Below, piece after piece: positions 41,805 to 52,477 of a DNA stretch of 64,000 nucleotides. The position numbers were made by a program, and so were the translations under genes. The notes beneath the pieces were generated by a model, which saw nothing but the letters and a program-made list of their open reading frames with translations, searched no databases and was not told the DNA's origin. Within the stretch, counting starts at the first letter, position 1; every line of letters begins with the position of its first letter. The stretch is from Mycobacterium kiyosense (lineage in GTDB: Bacteria > Actinomycetota > Actinomycetes > Mycobacteriales > Mycobacteriaceae), in NCBI GenBank assembly GCA_021654635.1, contig AP025179.1, positions 4,092,001-4,156,000 of the forward strand, read 5' to 3'.

Positions 41805-44656
41805 ACGCAACCGGCGCCCGACCGCTCATTCCCCGCTTCATCCACCCGTGCGCGATTCCGCTGCTGCTGGGATGGGTGGCGCTGACCGTGCTGCTCAATG
41901 TGGCGGTGCCCTCCCTGGAGGAGGTGGGCCAGGAACACTCGGTGTCACTGAGCCCGGACGACGCGCCCTCGATGGCAGCCATGAAACACATCGGACACGT
42001 CTTTGCCGAGTCCAACTCCGACGCGTCGGCGATGATCGTGCTCGAAGGCGACCAACCGCTCGGCGACGAGGCGCACCGCTTCTACGCCGACCTGGTCGGC
42101 AAGCTCAAGGCCGACAAAGCCCACATCGAGCACGTGCAGGATTTCTGGGGAGACCCACTGACCGCGGCCGGAGCCCAAAGCGGCGACGGCAAAGCCACTT
42201 ACGTACAACTCAACCTGGTCGGAAACCAAGGCGAGGCACGGGCCAACGACTCCATCGCGGCCGTCCGCAATATCATCGCCAGCACACCACCGCCGGCCGG
42301 CGTACACATCTACGTCACCGGCGCAACCGCGCTGACCGCCGACCAGCACAAGGTCGGGGACAAGAGTCTGAAGCTCGTCACGGCGATCACCATGGTGGTC
42401 ATCCTGCTCAGCCTGTTCATGGTTTATCGCTCCGTCCGCACCGTATTGCTCGTCCTGGCGATGGTGGTCCTGGAAGTCGCCGTCGCACGGGGTGCAGTGG
42501 CCGCCCTCGGGCACTACAACGTGATCGGGCTGTCGACGTTCTCGGTGAACCTGCTGACCATGCTGGGTATCGCGGCCGGGACCGACTACGCGATCTTCGT
42601 CCTGGGCCGCTACCACGAGGCGCGCGGCGCCGGCGAAGACCGCGAAACCGCTTTCTACACAATGTATCGCGGCACCGCCCACGTCATCCTCGGCTCGGGA
42701 CTGACGATCGCCGGCGCGACGTTCTGCCTGCACTTCACCCGGCTGCCCTATTTCCAGACGTTGGGCGTTCCTCTGGCGATCGGCATCACGGTGGCGGTGC
42801 TCGCCTCCCTGACCATGGCACCGGCGGCACTGGTGGTCGGCAGTCGATTCGGGCTCTTCGAGCCCAAACGTGCTGCTCGGACACGTGGTTGGCGTCGGGT
42901 AGGCACTGCCGTGGTCCGCTGGCCGGGTCCGATCCTGGCGGCGACCCTGGCGCTGGCGCTGATCGGATTGATCGCGCTGCCCGGCTACAAGACCAGCTAC
43001 AACGACCGCAAGTACATGCCCAGAAGCATCCAGGCGATGCAGGGGTTCGACGCCGCCGACCGGCACTTCTCCCAGGCCCGGATGAATCCGGAAATCATGA
43101 TGGTCCAGACCGATCAGGATCTGCGCAATTCCGCCAACATGCTGATCGTCGAACACATTGCCCGCAACGTCTTTCACACTCCGGGTATCGCCCGCGTCCA
43201 AACCATCACTCGTCCGCTGGGCACCCCGATCGACCACACCTCCATCCCCTATCAGATCGGCATGCAGAGCGTGGGCCAGCAGTTGACGCGCGACTACATG
43301 CAGTCGCAGATGGATCAGATGGTGGTGATGGCCGATCAGATGGCCACCATGATCACCACCATGGAGACCATGCTCGGGATCATGAAAGAGATGACCGGCG
43401 TCATGCACACCATGGTCGGACAGATGAAAACCATGGTGGCCGAGATGAACGACCTGCGCGACAAGATCGCCGACTTCGACGATTTCTTCCGGCCGATCCG
43501 TAGCTATTTCTATTGGGAGAAACACTGTTTCGACATCCCGGTGTGCGCGACGATGCGGTCGGTCTTCGATGCTCTGGACGGCATCGACCAGCTCAGCGAA
43601 CAGATCGGCGACCTGATGCCGCAGATGGAAAAGCTCGACGTCATCATGCCCGAGATGCTGAAACTGATGACGCCGATGGTCGGGATGATGAAGTCGATGC
43701 ACACCATGATGCTGTCGATGCACTCCACGATGGCCGGGATGCAGGACCAGCAGGCGGCCGCCGCGGGCAAGGGCGGCAACGCGATGGGTCAGGCTTTCGA
43801 CACGTCCAAGAACGACGACTCGTTCTATCTGCCGCCGGAAGTGTTCGACAATCCCGACTTCAAACGCGGCATGGACATGTTCATCTCACCGGACGGAAAA
43901 GCGGTGCGCTTCATCATCTCTCACCTCGGTGACCCGGCCACCCCCGAAGGGATCGCCCATATCGACGCGATACGCAACGCCGCGTTCGAAGCCATCAAGG
44001 GAACGCCGCTGGAAAACGCCCGCATCTACATCGCGGGCACCGCGGCCACCGCCAAGGATATGAAAGAGGGCTCCACCTACGACCTGCTGATCGCCGGAAT
44101 CGGTGCGCTGATCCTGATCTTCATCGTCATGCTGATCCTGACTCGCGCCGTCATTGCCGCGGCGGTCATCGTCGGGACGGTCCTGCTGTCACTCGGCGCG
44201 TCGTTCGGGCTATCGGTACTCATCTGGCAGTACATCCTGAGATTCGACTTGCACTGGATGATCATGGCGATGGCCGTCATCATCCTGCTGGCGGTCGGAT
44301 CCGATTACAACCTGCTGCTGGTGTCCCGATTCAAGGAAGAGATCCACGCCGGAATCAAGACCGGCATCATCCGGTCGATGGCCGGCACCGGCGCGGTCGT
44401 CACCTCGGCCGGACTGGTGTTCGCCTTCACCATGATCTCGATGGGTGCCAGCGCGCTGGTGATGCTCGCACAGTTCGGCACCACCGTCGGGATGGGCCTG
44501 CTGTTCGACACGCTGATCGTGCGGTCGTTCATGACACCGGCGATCGCCGCGCTGCTGGGCCGCTGGTTCTGGTGGCCGCAACGGGTGCGCACCCGGCCGT
44601 TGCGAACCACTACCGCACCTCACCAGACACCGGACCGGCAGACCCTATCGGTATAG
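41801..44656 (+). CDS. MmpL-family RND transporter, Met-rich coiled-coil insertion
   Basis: A 951-residue RND-type lipid/siderophore exporter with 12 predicted helices. Proton-relay motifs are [16 protein letters not shown] (~260) and [17 protein letters not shown] (~833). Between the two halves, residues ~497-653 form a very methionine-rich helical region ([20 protein letters not shown] and [18 protein letters not shown]), the extended coiled coil of the MmpL4/5 group. It overlaps mmpS, so both are translated together. It may export a lipid or siderophore, or pump drugs; the cargo is not deducible. Confidence 0.94.
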   Translation: MNATGARPLIPRFIHPCAIPLLLGWVALTVLLNVAVPSLEEVGQEHSVSLSPDDAPSMAAMKHIGHVFAESNSDASAMIVLEGDQPLGDEAHRFYADLVGKLKADKAHIEHVQDFWGDPLTAAGAQSGDGKATYVQLNLVGNQGEARANDSIAAVRNIIASTPPPAGVHIYVTGATALTADQHKVGDKSLKLVTAITMVVILLSLFMVYRSVRTVLLVLAMVVLEVAVARGAVAALGHYNVIGLSTFSVNLLTMLGIAAGTDYAIFVLGRYHEARGAGEDRETAFYTMYRGTAHVILGSGLTIAGATFCLHFTRLPYFQTLGVPLAIGITVAVLASLTMAPAALVVGSRFGLFEPKRAARTRGWRRVGTAVVRWPGPILAATLALALIGLIALPGYKTSYNDRKYMPRSIQAMQGFDAADRHFSQARMNPEIMMVQTDQDLRNSANMLIVEHIARNVFHTPGIARVQTITRPLGTPIDHTSIPYQIGMQSVGQQLTRDYMQSQMDQMVVMADQMATMITTMETMLGIMKEMTGVMHTMVGQMKTMVAEMNDLRDKIADFDDFFRPIRSYFYWEKHCFDIPVCATMRSVFDALDGIDQLSEQIGDLMPQMEKLDVIMPEMLKLMTPMVGMMKSMHTMMLSMHSTMAGMQDQQAAAAGKGGNAMGQAFDTSKNDDSFYLPPEVFDNPDFKRGMDMFISPDGKAVRFIISHLGDPATPEGIAHIDAIRNAAFEAIKGTPLENARIYIAGTAATAKDMKEGSTYDLLIAGIGALILIFIVMLILTRAVIAAAVIVGTVLLSLGASFGLSVLIWQYILRFDLHWMIMAMAVIILLAVGSDYNLLLVSRFKEEIHAGIKTGIIRSMAGTGAVVTSAGLVFAFTMISMGASALVMLAQFGTTVGMGLLFDTLIVRSFMTPAIAALLGRWFWWPQRVRTRPLRTTTAPHQTPDRQTLSV

Positions 44657-44674
44657 CGGCGGATGGCGCCGCGA

Positions 44675-47560
44675 CTACGTGGTGTTGAGCAATGACCGTG
44701 CGCGATGTCGCTCCGAATTGGATTGCAGTGAAACTGCTTTCACTGCACGTCCAACGATGCCCGGCCACCAGAACCAGCGGCCGAGCAGGGCCACGATGGA
44801 CGGCACCACGAACGCTCGTACCACCAAGGTGTCGATCAGTAGTCCGACCGCAACGGTGGTACCGATTTGGGCGATCGACAGCACACTGCTGGACAACAGC
44901 GCCAGCATGGTGATCCCGAAGACGATGCCCGCCGTGGTGACCACCCCACCGGTGCCGCCGAACGCGCGGATGATGCCCGTCTTCAGACCGGCCGGCGCCT
45001 CGTGCTTGACGCGCAGCGCCAACAGCAGGTTGTAGTCGGCCCCGACGGCGATCAGCGCGATGAACGCGATGGGCGCGACGGCCCAGTGCAGTGGCTGATG
45101 CAACAGGTACTGCCAGATCAGCACGCTGGCGCCCAGCGCCGATGCGAATGAGGCGACGACGGTGCCCACCACCACCAGACCGGCCACCGGGCTGCGCAGC
45201 ATGGTCGTGACGATCAGGAAGATCAGCGCCAGCGCCGCCGCGACCAGCAGCGCGGTGTCGCGGCCCACCGCGCGCTGCAGATCGGAGGTCACCGGTCCGA
45301 CACCGGCCAGGTCGATCCCGGTCGGAGTCAGCGTGCCCTCCTTGGTGGCCTGCTGGACCGCCGCTCGCACCTGCTGCGCCCGCGCAGCTCCGGGGGCGCC
45401 CCATTCGCCGCCGTCGCCGTACACCAACAGGAAGGTGGCATGGCCGTCCGGGGAGACCAGCCTGTTCAGCACCTCGCGGTATCGCGGGTCGGACAGCGCC
45501 CGCTGCGGCAGGAAGAAGCCCGCCGCAGCACTGCCCTGGAACTGGGTGTCGATCTCGTTGAGGTAGTCGGTCAGCTGTCGCAGCTGCGGCCCGATCGAGT
45601 CGCGCAGGCTGAGCAATTCGCGGGTGGCCGAACGGGCTTGTCCCAGCGCGTCGTTCATCGCGGCAACGGATTGCGGCAGCCCGGCCAGCGCGTCGGCTGC
45701 GGTGGTCGAGCCGCGGGTCAGCTTCGCCGCGCCGTCGCCGATGCGGGTCGACGTCTGCAGCAGTCCGTCAATGGGTTCCAGTACCCGGTCGACGGTCGCG
45801 CACAACGGGTTCGCGGCGCAGTCCGGGGTTCGCGCGACGAAGTCACGCAGCGGGTCGAGGTATCCGGACACCGTGGTCACGGTGCGTTGCACGCCGTCCA
45901 CACCGGCCCGCATATCCGTTGCGGCCGAGGACATGTCGGCCAGGCCCGCGCTGCCGCCGCGCAGGCCGCCGCCGATGCGGTTCACCGCAGCCTGCGTCTG
46001 TGCCAGCGCTTGGTCCAGTTCGGAGACGCGGTCCAGCCGCGCGGTCAGCGAGTCGACCGCCTCGCCGAAGCGGCGGCCCAGTTCGCCGGCCTGGAAACTC
46101 AGCGTCGCCTGCTCGGGTACCTTGCCGTCGGGCCGGGTCGCGGACTGCACCGCCCGCACGCCGGGGATCGCCATGATCTGGCGGCTGATCCGCTCGACGG
46201 CGATCAGCGCGGCCGGGTTGCGCAGGTCGCGGTCGGCCTGGATGGTGACGACGTCGGGCAGCAGCGCGTCGGACGGGAAGTGCCGGCCGGCCGAAGCGTA
46301 CCCGCGGCCCGAATCGGTGTCCGAGGGCGTGGCCGCGGGCTCGTCCCAGCCCACCTCGATACCCGCCAGTGGCAGCGCCGCCAGCATGGTCAACGTGCCC
46401 GCGGTGACCAGCACCGGTCCCGGCCAACGGGCCACCGATGTCCCGACACGGCGCCAGCGTCGTGCCGTCGCCGACGGCCGGGGCTCGAGGTATCCCCGCC
46501 GGATCGCCAGACCCATCAGCGCCGGCGTCAGCGTCAGCGCCGCCAGCATAGTCACCAGAATGCCTATGGCACAAGGTATTCCGGCACTTCGCAACATTCC
46601 CACCTGTGCGAAGGCCAGGCAGGACAGTGCCGCCGAAACCGTCAGCGCCGACCCGATCACCACCGGCGCGACGGCGCGATACGCCTGCAGCAGCGCGCGG
46701 GTGGCCGGGACGCCGCGGCGGCGGCCTTCGTGATAGCGGCCGATCAGGAAGATCGCGTAGTCGGTGCCCGCACCGAGTGTCATCGCGGCCATCAGCGCTA
46801 CCGAGAACAACGAAACCTCAACGCTGTCAGACGAACCCAGGGCCGCGACGATGAACCGGGCAACCGCCAGCCCCAGCCCCACCGAGATCAGCGGGATAGC
46901 CGCTGCGGTCGGCGAGCGGTACACCACCAGCAGCAGCACCAGGATCAGAACGACGGTGGCGGCGGTGATTCCGAGCATCTGCCGGTCGATGGCGGCGAAC
47001 TCGTCGACGATGGTGGCGCCGGGGCCGGTGACGTGGACGGTCAGGCCCGCCGGTGGTGACAGGGCGGTGGCGGCGGTACGCACCGAGTTCACCGAGTCAC
47101 GCGCCTGGGAGGTGCCCAGCATCCCGGCCAATCGCACCATCAGGGTCACCGCGTGACCATCCGAACTCTGTGCGCCGGCGGCGGTGGCCGGCTGCGACCA
47201 CAGGTCGGTCACCGAATAGACATGCCGCGCATCGGCTTTGAGGCTCGACGTCAGCGCGTCGTAGAAGCCGTGATCTTTCGGCGTCAGGGCGCCGCCTCGT
47301 TCCAGCACGACGTAGACGAAGTTGTTACTGGGGGTTTCCCCGAACAGCTGCGCGGCGCGGGCGGCGGCGACAGAGCTCGGCGCCGCAGCGGGCATGAACG
47401 GCCGGGAGTGATTGTCGATCACGCGTTCCAGTTGTGGCACAAGCAGGTTACCGGCGGCGGCGGCGACCACCCAGATTCCCACGATCAGCACGGCGGCCGG
47501 GCCGGTGAGCCGGTGCAGCAGCCGGTCGAGGATGCCGGGGTCGACGCCGTCGTCAGGCAA
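44675..47560 (-). CDS. Second MmpL/MMPL-family RND transporter
   Basis: A 961-residue RND transporter that is not a close copy of its neighbour. It has [19 protein letters not shown] in the first half and AVGADYNLLLALRVKHEAP in the second. The periplasmic part has a helical region without the methionine richness of the other MmpL. The start is TTG at 47560, overlapping the stop of the 129-residue gene by 8 bases (TTGCCTGA), which indicates coupling. It is convergent with the other mmpL (18 bases apart). The cargo is unknown; the divergent two-component genes may control it. Confidence 0.92.
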   Translation of the reverse strand: MPDDGVDPGILDRLLHRLTGPAAVLIVGIWVVAAAAGNLLVPQLERVIDNHSRPFMPAAAPSSVAAARAAQLFGETPSNNFVYVVLERGGALTPKDHGFYDALTSSLKADARHVYSVTDLWSQPATAAGAQSSDGHAVTLMVRLAGMLGTSQARDSVNSVRTAATALSPPAGLTVHVTGPGATIVDEFAAIDRQMLGITAATVVLILVLLLVVYRSPTAAAIPLISVGLGLAVARFIVAALGSSDSVEVSLFSVALMAAMTLGAGTDYAIFLIGRYHEGRRRGVPATRALLQAYRAVAPVVIGSALTVSAALSCLAFAQVGMLRSAGIPCAIGILVTMLAALTLTPALMGLAIRRGYLEPRPSATARRWRRVGTSVARWPGPVLVTAGTLTMLAALPLAGIEVGWDEPAATPSDTDSGRGYASAGRHFPSDALLPDVVTIQADRDLRNPAALIAVERISRQIMAIPGVRAVQSATRPDGKVPEQATLSFQAGELGRRFGEAVDSLTARLDRVSELDQALAQTQAAVNRIGGGLRGGSAGLADMSSAATDMRAGVDGVQRTVTTVSGYLDPLRDFVARTPDCAANPLCATVDRVLEPIDGLLQTSTRIGDGAAKLTRGSTTAADALAGLPQSVAAMNDALGQARSATRELLSLRDSIGPQLRQLTDYLNEIDTQFQGSAAAGFFLPQRALSDPRYREVLNRLVSPDGHATFLLVYGDGGEWGAPGAARAQQVRAAVQQATKEGTLTPTGIDLAGVGPVTSDLQRAVGRDTALLVAAALALIFLIVTTMLRSPVAGLVVVGTVVASFASALGASVLIWQYLLHQPLHWAVAPIAFIALIAVGADYNLLLALRVKHEAPAGLKTGIIRAFGGTGGVVTTAGIVFGITMLALLSSSVLSIAQIGTTVAVGLLIDTLVVRAFVVPSIVALLGRWFWWPGIVGRAVKAVSLQSNSERHRARSLLNTT

Positions 47561-47942
47561 CGGTCAGCCGATCGACCATCGACCCCAGGAAGAGGTCGAC
47601 CACGCGTTGCTCGCCGCCGGCCAGCGCGCGCAGCCGCAGCGAGCGGCGGCCCGCGGCGTCGAGCAGCGCACGCAGCCCCGGCCGCGCGGCGGCCAGGTCG
47701 GCCCTGGCCTGCTCGGCCGAAATACCCTCGTAGTCGGCCTGATCCAATTTCGCCGACAGCGCCGTCACCCAGCGTTGCCGCAGCGACAACAGCAGGCCCT
47801 CCTCATCGCCGAACAGCCGGGCGACCTCGGCTGCGCGGTCGGGTTGGGCAAGCTGTGCCAATGCCGCTTCGGGATCGCTGGCGGCGAGGCCGATCAGTTC
47901 GTTCATCAGAGCCATGCGCTGGTGCAGAAGTGTCCATGTCAT
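47553..47942 (-). CDS. Small helical protein preceding mmpL
   Basis: A 129-residue all-helical, mostly hydrophilic protein (MTWTLLHQRMALMNELIGLA, then RLFGDEEGLLLSLRQRWVTAL and RPGLRALLDAAGRRSLRL). There is no signal peptide. It is the first gene of the unit with the second mmpL and overlaps it, so they likely work together, perhaps as a cytoplasmic adaptor. I recognise no characterised family. Confidence 0.75.
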   Translation of the reverse strand: MTWTLLHQRMALMNELIGLAASDPEAALAQLAQPDRAAEVARLFGDEEGLLLSLRQRWVTALSAKLDQADYEGISAEQARADLAAARPGLRALLDAAGRRSLRLRALAGGEQRVVDLFLGSMVDRLTVA

Positions 47943-47998
47943 GACTCAAACGCTAGGAACGCCAACGCCGCCGCGCGTCGTGCCCGAGAACGGTCTTC

Positions 47999-48020
47999 GT
48001 CTCCTACCGCGGTAGGAGAC
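47999..48020. promoter_or_regulatory. Perfect 22-bp palindrome in the divergent promoter region
   Basis: GTCTCCTACCG (47999-48009) is followed directly by its exact reverse complement (48010-48020). It lies in the 125-base gap between the divergent mmpL unit and the histidine kinase gene. A symmetric site of this size fits a dimeric NarL/LuxR-type regulator, presumably the one encoded downstream. Confidence 0.7.
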
Positions 48021-48067
48021 CGGCACCGACCCCGGCATGATGTGGCCGACGCCCACCGTCTTCTACG

Positions 48068-49321
48068 ATGGGACGAATGTTGGATGCCGCGGCGGGCTAC
48101 GTGCGGGAGCAAATCCACCGGCGCAGCGAGTTGCTGCCGGTGGGCGTCACGTGGTCGTCGATCATCGTCATCGACACCCTCGTGGTGTGCGGGGCCGTGC
48201 TGTCCATGCTGCAGCGGCCGGCCGCGGACCTGCCCGTCGAACTGGCCGCTTTCGCCATCATGATGACCCCGGCCATCGTGTTCTTCTTCTTCAATCTTAA
48301 GCTCAGCCCGCTCTCGACGTGGGCGGCATGGACGTCGACGACCGCGATCATGCTGTTCGCCACGTCGACTCCGATCCGCGGTGATTTCGCACCGGGGCTG
48401 CTGATGGTGACGGTCGGCGCGGTGGGCACACTGAGCGCCGCGGTGGGCGGCCTGCTGGCCGCGCTGTCCTCCGCGGCGCTGCTGCTCACCGCCGCCGCCC
48501 TGCACCGACTCGACAACATCGCGCTATACCTGGGCTTCATCGCCGGGGCCTGGTTGATCGGCTTCCTGATGTACACCCACCGGCGGCTGCTGGCGGAGGT
48601 GCTCGAGGCGCGCGACGCACTGGCCGAGCACGCCGCGGCCGACGAGCGGCGCCGCATCGCCCGCGAAGTGCACGACGTGATCGCCCACTCGTTGTCGGTC
48701 ACCCTGCTGCATGTGACGGGCGCGCGGCGGGCGCTGCAGCACGACCGCGACCCTGCCGAACTCGACGATGCGGTCGAAGCGCTCGAGCAGGCCGAGCGAC
48801 TGGGCCGGCAGGCGATGGCCGATATCCGCCGCACCGTCGGGCTGCTCGACAGCGGGCCCGGCGCCCGGGCGGCGTACACCGCGCCGGAGCCCGGGGTGGA
48901 CGACATCGGGGGCCTGGTCGCCGATTTCGCGCGGGCCGGCTTGCAGGTGACGCTGCGCGTCGAGGGCTCCCCCGACCACGTGTCGCCCGCGGTGGGTCTG
49001 GCGTTGTATCGAATCGCGCAGGAATCGCTGGCCAACATCGCCAAGCATGCTGCCGATTCCGAATCACTCGTCGCGCTGGATTTTTCGGATCACTCAGTAC
49101 GGTTGACGGTGGACAGCCGGCTGCCGGTCAAGCTTGCGGCCCGGCGGACCGATGAGGGGCCGGCCGAAGGGCGGGGACTGCGCGGCATGCGCCAGCGCGT
49201 CGAATTGCTGGGCGGCGCAATCGATGTCGGCCCGACCGAGCGCGGCTGGTCGGTCAACGCCGAGATCCCGCTCGACGAGGGCAGCACCGGTTGGCGGCCG
49301 CGCTGGTGTCGGCTCTCATGA
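48068..49321 (+). CDS. NarL-type sensor histidine kinase
   Basis: A 417-residue sensor kinase with about five or six N-terminal membrane helices (up to ~170) and a HisKA_3/HATPase core. The H-box is RIAREVHDVIAHSLS (phospho-His near residue 200), the N-box is ESLANIAKHAAD, and the G-box region is GRGLRGMRQRVELLGG. The stop overlaps the response regulator ATG as ATGA. The sensor has little extracytoplasmic sequence, which suggests that it senses a membrane-embedded signal such as a lipid or drug. It is divergent from the mmpL unit. Confidence 0.9.
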   Translation: MGRMLDAAAGYVREQIHRRSELLPVGVTWSSIIVIDTLVVCGAVLSMLQRPAADLPVELAAFAIMMTPAIVFFFFNLKLSPLSTWAAWTSTTAIMLFATSTPIRGDFAPGLLMVTVGAVGTLSAAVGGLLAALSSAALLLTAAALHRLDNIALYLGFIAGAWLIGFLMYTHRRLLAEVLEARDALAEHAAADERRRIAREVHDVIAHSLSVTLLHVTGARRALQHDRDPAELDDAVEALEQAERLGRQAMADIRRTVGLLDSGPGARAAYTAPEPGVDDIGGLVADFARAGLQVTLRVEGSPDHVSPAVGLALYRIAQESLANIAKHAADSESLVALDFSDHSVRLTVDSRLPVKLAARRTDEGPAEGRGLRGMRQRVELLGGAIDVGPTERGWSVNAEIPLDEGSTGWRPRWCRLS

Positions 49322-49975
49322 TCGAAGAACCCCCCCGAGATCGGGGTGCTGCTCGTCGACGATCAGGATCTGGTGCGCTCCGGACTGCGCCGAATCCTGC
49401 GCCGCAAGGACGGTTTCGTGATTGTCGCCGAATGCGCCGACGGCGACGAGGTGCCCGACGCGGTGGCCCGGTACCGGCCCGACGTGGTGGTGATGGATCT
49501 GCGGATGCGCCGCGTCGACGGGATAGCGGCGACCCGGCGACTCGGCGGTACCCCGCCGGTGCTGGCGTTGACCACGTTCAACGAGGACGACCTGCTCTCC
49601 GGGGCGCTGCGCGCCGGTGCGGCCGGTTTCGTGCTCAAGGACTCCTCGGCCGAGGAGTTGATCCGCGCGGTGCGCGCCGTCGCGCGCGGCGACAGCTACC
49701 TGGATCCCGCGGTGACTTCCCGCGTGCTCAGCACCTACCGCAAGGCCGCAACCGGGCCGGTCGGCGGCGACATCAGCGAACTCACCGCACGCGAGCTCGA
49801 CGTGCTGACCCTGATCGGAAAAGGGTTGTCCAATAACGAGATCGCCGACCAACTCTGCATCTCCGGCGTCACTGTGAAAAGTCACATCGGGCGGATCTTC
49901 GGCAAGCTCGACCTGCGTGACCGCGCCGCTGCGATCGTCTACGCCTACGACCACGGGCTCGTCTCCCCGCGCTGA
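49318..49975 (+). CDS. NarL/LuxR-type response regulator, start affected by a 1-base gain
   Basis: The receiver domain begins VLLVDDQDLVRSGLRRIL with the acidic pocket, DVVVMDLRMRRVDG gives the phospho-Asp, and ALTTF and VLKDSS give the Thr and Lys. The C-terminal LuxR HTH is LTARELDVLTLIGKGLSNNE with VKSHIGRIFGKL. The ATG at 49318 overlapping the kinase stop reads MIEEPP and then leaves frame: the seven-C run 49330-49336 is one base too long, and with six C the N-terminus is normal. A GTG at 49346 would give a slightly clipped version without correction. It probably binds the palindrome at 47999. Confidence 0.88.
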
Positions 49976-50025
49976 CGTCCTGGCGGCTCGGCCGGGTTGT
50001 CGGACCTCACTGCTTTGCTGGGGTC

Positions 50026-51035
50026 ATGTCTTCGAGCGCATCGCCTGCCGTGGCGGTAACTCCTGCTGAGCGCCTGGATGGGTTGTTTGAGGAGTTGGCG
50101 GAGTTGACCGGTCAGCGTAATGCGATCGATGGTCGGATCGTGGCGATTGTCGCCGAGATCGAGCGCGACGAACTGTGGGGGTCCACCGGCGCACGGTCGG
50201 TCTCGGCGTTGGTGGCCTGGCGCACGGGGATGTCACCGGCCAACGCACACACCCTGGCGGCGGTCGCGCACCGCCTCGAGGAATTCCCGCAGTGTGCCGC
50301 CGGGCTGCGCGACGGTCGGCTCTCGCTGGATCAGGTCGGGGTGATCGCCGAACGCGCCGCCGAGGGCTCCGATGAGCACTACGCCGAGCTGGCCGCCGTG
50401 GCCACGGTCACCCAGCTGCGCACCGCGATCAAACTCGAACCCCGCCCCGAACCCGAGCCCCGCCCGGGTCCGCAGCGCGCGATCTCAAGACCTCCGACGA
50501 GCAAACGACACCTGGCGCATCACCCTGCCCCATGCTGAAGCCGCCATCGTCGATACCGCCCTGCAGGCGCACCTGGATGCGCTGGTAAGCGACTGGAAAC
50601 GCGACCACGCCGACCGGGATGCGGGGCAGGCGCCACCGCTGCCGGACACCCTGGAGGCGTTCTTGAGTCTGGTGAAGGCCGACTGGGACACCGAAGCCAC
50701 TGGGCGCCCGCACGCCCAGCACACCACCGTGATCGTGCACCTCGACCTCGACAAACCCGCCGCCGCCCTGCACCTTAGCCACCTTGTCGGCGGCCGAACG
50801 CCAATGGCCTGACCGCGATGCCACCTGGGAAGCCTGGCTTCAGCGTGCGCGACGGACAGCTCATCGGCACGGGCGGGAGACCCGCCAGAAGCCGCGGCTG
50901 CGCCGCGCCCTGGAACACCGCGACCGCTGCTGCGTGGTGCCCGGCTGCGGCGCCACCCGCGGCCTGCACGCCCACCACCTGCAGCACTGGGAGGACGGCG
51001 GGCCCACCGAGCTGCACAAGGTCATAAGTTGTTAA
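50026..51035 (+). pseudogene. Second DUF222 / 13E12-family gene, decayed and interrupted
   Basis: ATG at 50026 begins MSSSASPAVAVTPAERLDG. DUF222 helices continue to about 50480, then the frame changes at least three times (near 50490, 50775 and 50850). The HNH segment VVPGCGATRGLHAHHLQHW (~50935-50990) is readable, but after TELHK (51019) the sequence diverges into unrelated DNA with TAA at 51033. The normal C-terminus is absent. The break point coincides with the start of the recombinase gene of a mobile element. The other family copy at 22360 shows the expected layout. Confidence 0.82.
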
Positions 51036-51044
51036 ACTACCCTC

Positions 51045-52477
51045 ATGTCTGTGAGGAAATCTGCTGGTCAGCGTGTTGGGGTGGGGTCGGCGGCGATTTA
51101 TGCCCGGATTTCCTCGGATGTGGAGGGCACGGGTTAGGTGGCGCGGCAGTTGAGTGATTGCCGCAAGCTGCCGCGGATCGGGGTTGCCGGTCGGGGCCGA
51201 GTACGTCGACAACGATGTCGGCGTTTCCGGCAGCAAGCTTGCCGCCAGTACGCCCGGATGCTGGCTGATCTGGCATCAGGTGATCGTGATGCGGTGATCG
51301 TCTACAACTTGGATCGGCTGCATCGGTCCGGTGGAGCTGGAGGGAGGTTCGTCACGCTGTGCGAGTCGGTCGGTGTGCGCGATGTGGCGACGGTGACCGC
51401 CGACATCGACTTGGGTAATGATGACGGGCTGTTCATGGCCCGCATTTTCGCGGCGTTCGCCGCCAAGGAGTCCGGCCGCAAGTCGGCCCGTATCCGCCGC
51501 AAAATGTTGCAGAACGCCCAGGCCGGGTTGCCACACGGTTCAGCACGCCCGTTCGCAGCATGAGGCCACAAGATCACTGTGCGCGAATCAGAGGCCGCAG
51601 TGGTCCGTGAGATGGTGGACCGGTATCTGGCGGGCCAATCGCTGCGGTCGTTGACGATCTGGCTCAACGAGTCCTGTAACGCCGAGCGTGGCGGCATCGT
51701 GGCAGACCACCGCGGTGCGCCAAGTGTTGTCCTCGGGCCGTATCGCCGGGTTGCGCGAGCATCGCGGAGAAGTGATCGGTCAGGTGGTGGCCGGCGATCA
51801 TCACTCCAGTAAGGGATCGGGCGGCTTGGCGCGGATGGCGGCACGCTCGGTGACCAAGACCCGCACCGCCCGCAGCCTTACCTGCTGTCGGGATGTTGCG
51901 CTGCGGACGACTGCGGGCAACCGACTGTATTCCCAAGCTCGCACAGCAATCCGCAGAATCGGATACGCCGCTATGTGTGTTTGAAGGGGCCGGATCATGG
52001 TGGTGGCTGGTTTGATTGCGTGGTCTGCCACCCGGTCATCGAGGAACTGCTGGCTGGAGGCGGTGCTGGCGCGGCTGGATTCACCGCAGTTGGCCGACGT
52101 GTTGACCGGCAGCCACCGCTGATGCTGATGTTTCCGCGTTGGCCGCCCAGGTCGATGCCGATCAGGAACGTCTTGATGAGTTGCCGGCTTGTTATGCCGA
52201 TGGGGCGATCACGGCGCGGGAGTGGATTGCGGCGCGTGATCCGATCACCGAACGCATCACGACGGCACGCCGAGATATTGCTGCGGCGACTGACACGACG
52301 GCGGTGTTCGAGTTGGCCGGGACCGGCGGGGTGTTGCGCACCGACTGGGACGGAATGGATTTGGGTCGCCAGCAGGCGATCGTCAAAGCGGTGTTGGATC
52401 ACGCCGTGATTGCACCGGGCACACCGGGTGCGCGCCGCCTGGACATCGACCGGGTGGCCCCGGTGTGGCGGGTCTGA
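51045..52477 (+). pseudogene. Serine recombinase (large, resolvase/invertase-type), broken
   Basis: The N-terminal catalytic motif AAIYARISSDVEGTG contains the Y.R.S pattern with the catalytic Ser. A TAG stands in frame at 51135-51137. The resolvase domain continues (QYARMLADLASGDRDAVIVY, YNLDRLHR, FAAFAAKESGRKSARIRRK), then the recombinase domain (ESEAAVVREMVDRYLAG, RSLTIWLNE, VRQVLSSGRIAGLREHRGE), a zinc-ribbon remnant (SGMLRCGR), and the C-terminal helical part ending VAPVWRV. At least five frame changes and one stop are needed to read it through. It begins exactly where the DUF222 gene is cut, so it was probably the integrase of the element. Confidence 0.85.

Noticed and set aside
41945..43723. 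592-codon minus-strand frame opposite mmpL
   Set aside because: His/Asp-rich pseudo-sequence mirrors the Met/Thr codons of the MmpL coiled coil; it is not a gene.
45440..47059. 539-codon plus-strand frame opposite the second mmpL
   Set aside because: Arg/Gln/Gly-rich shadow without motifs.
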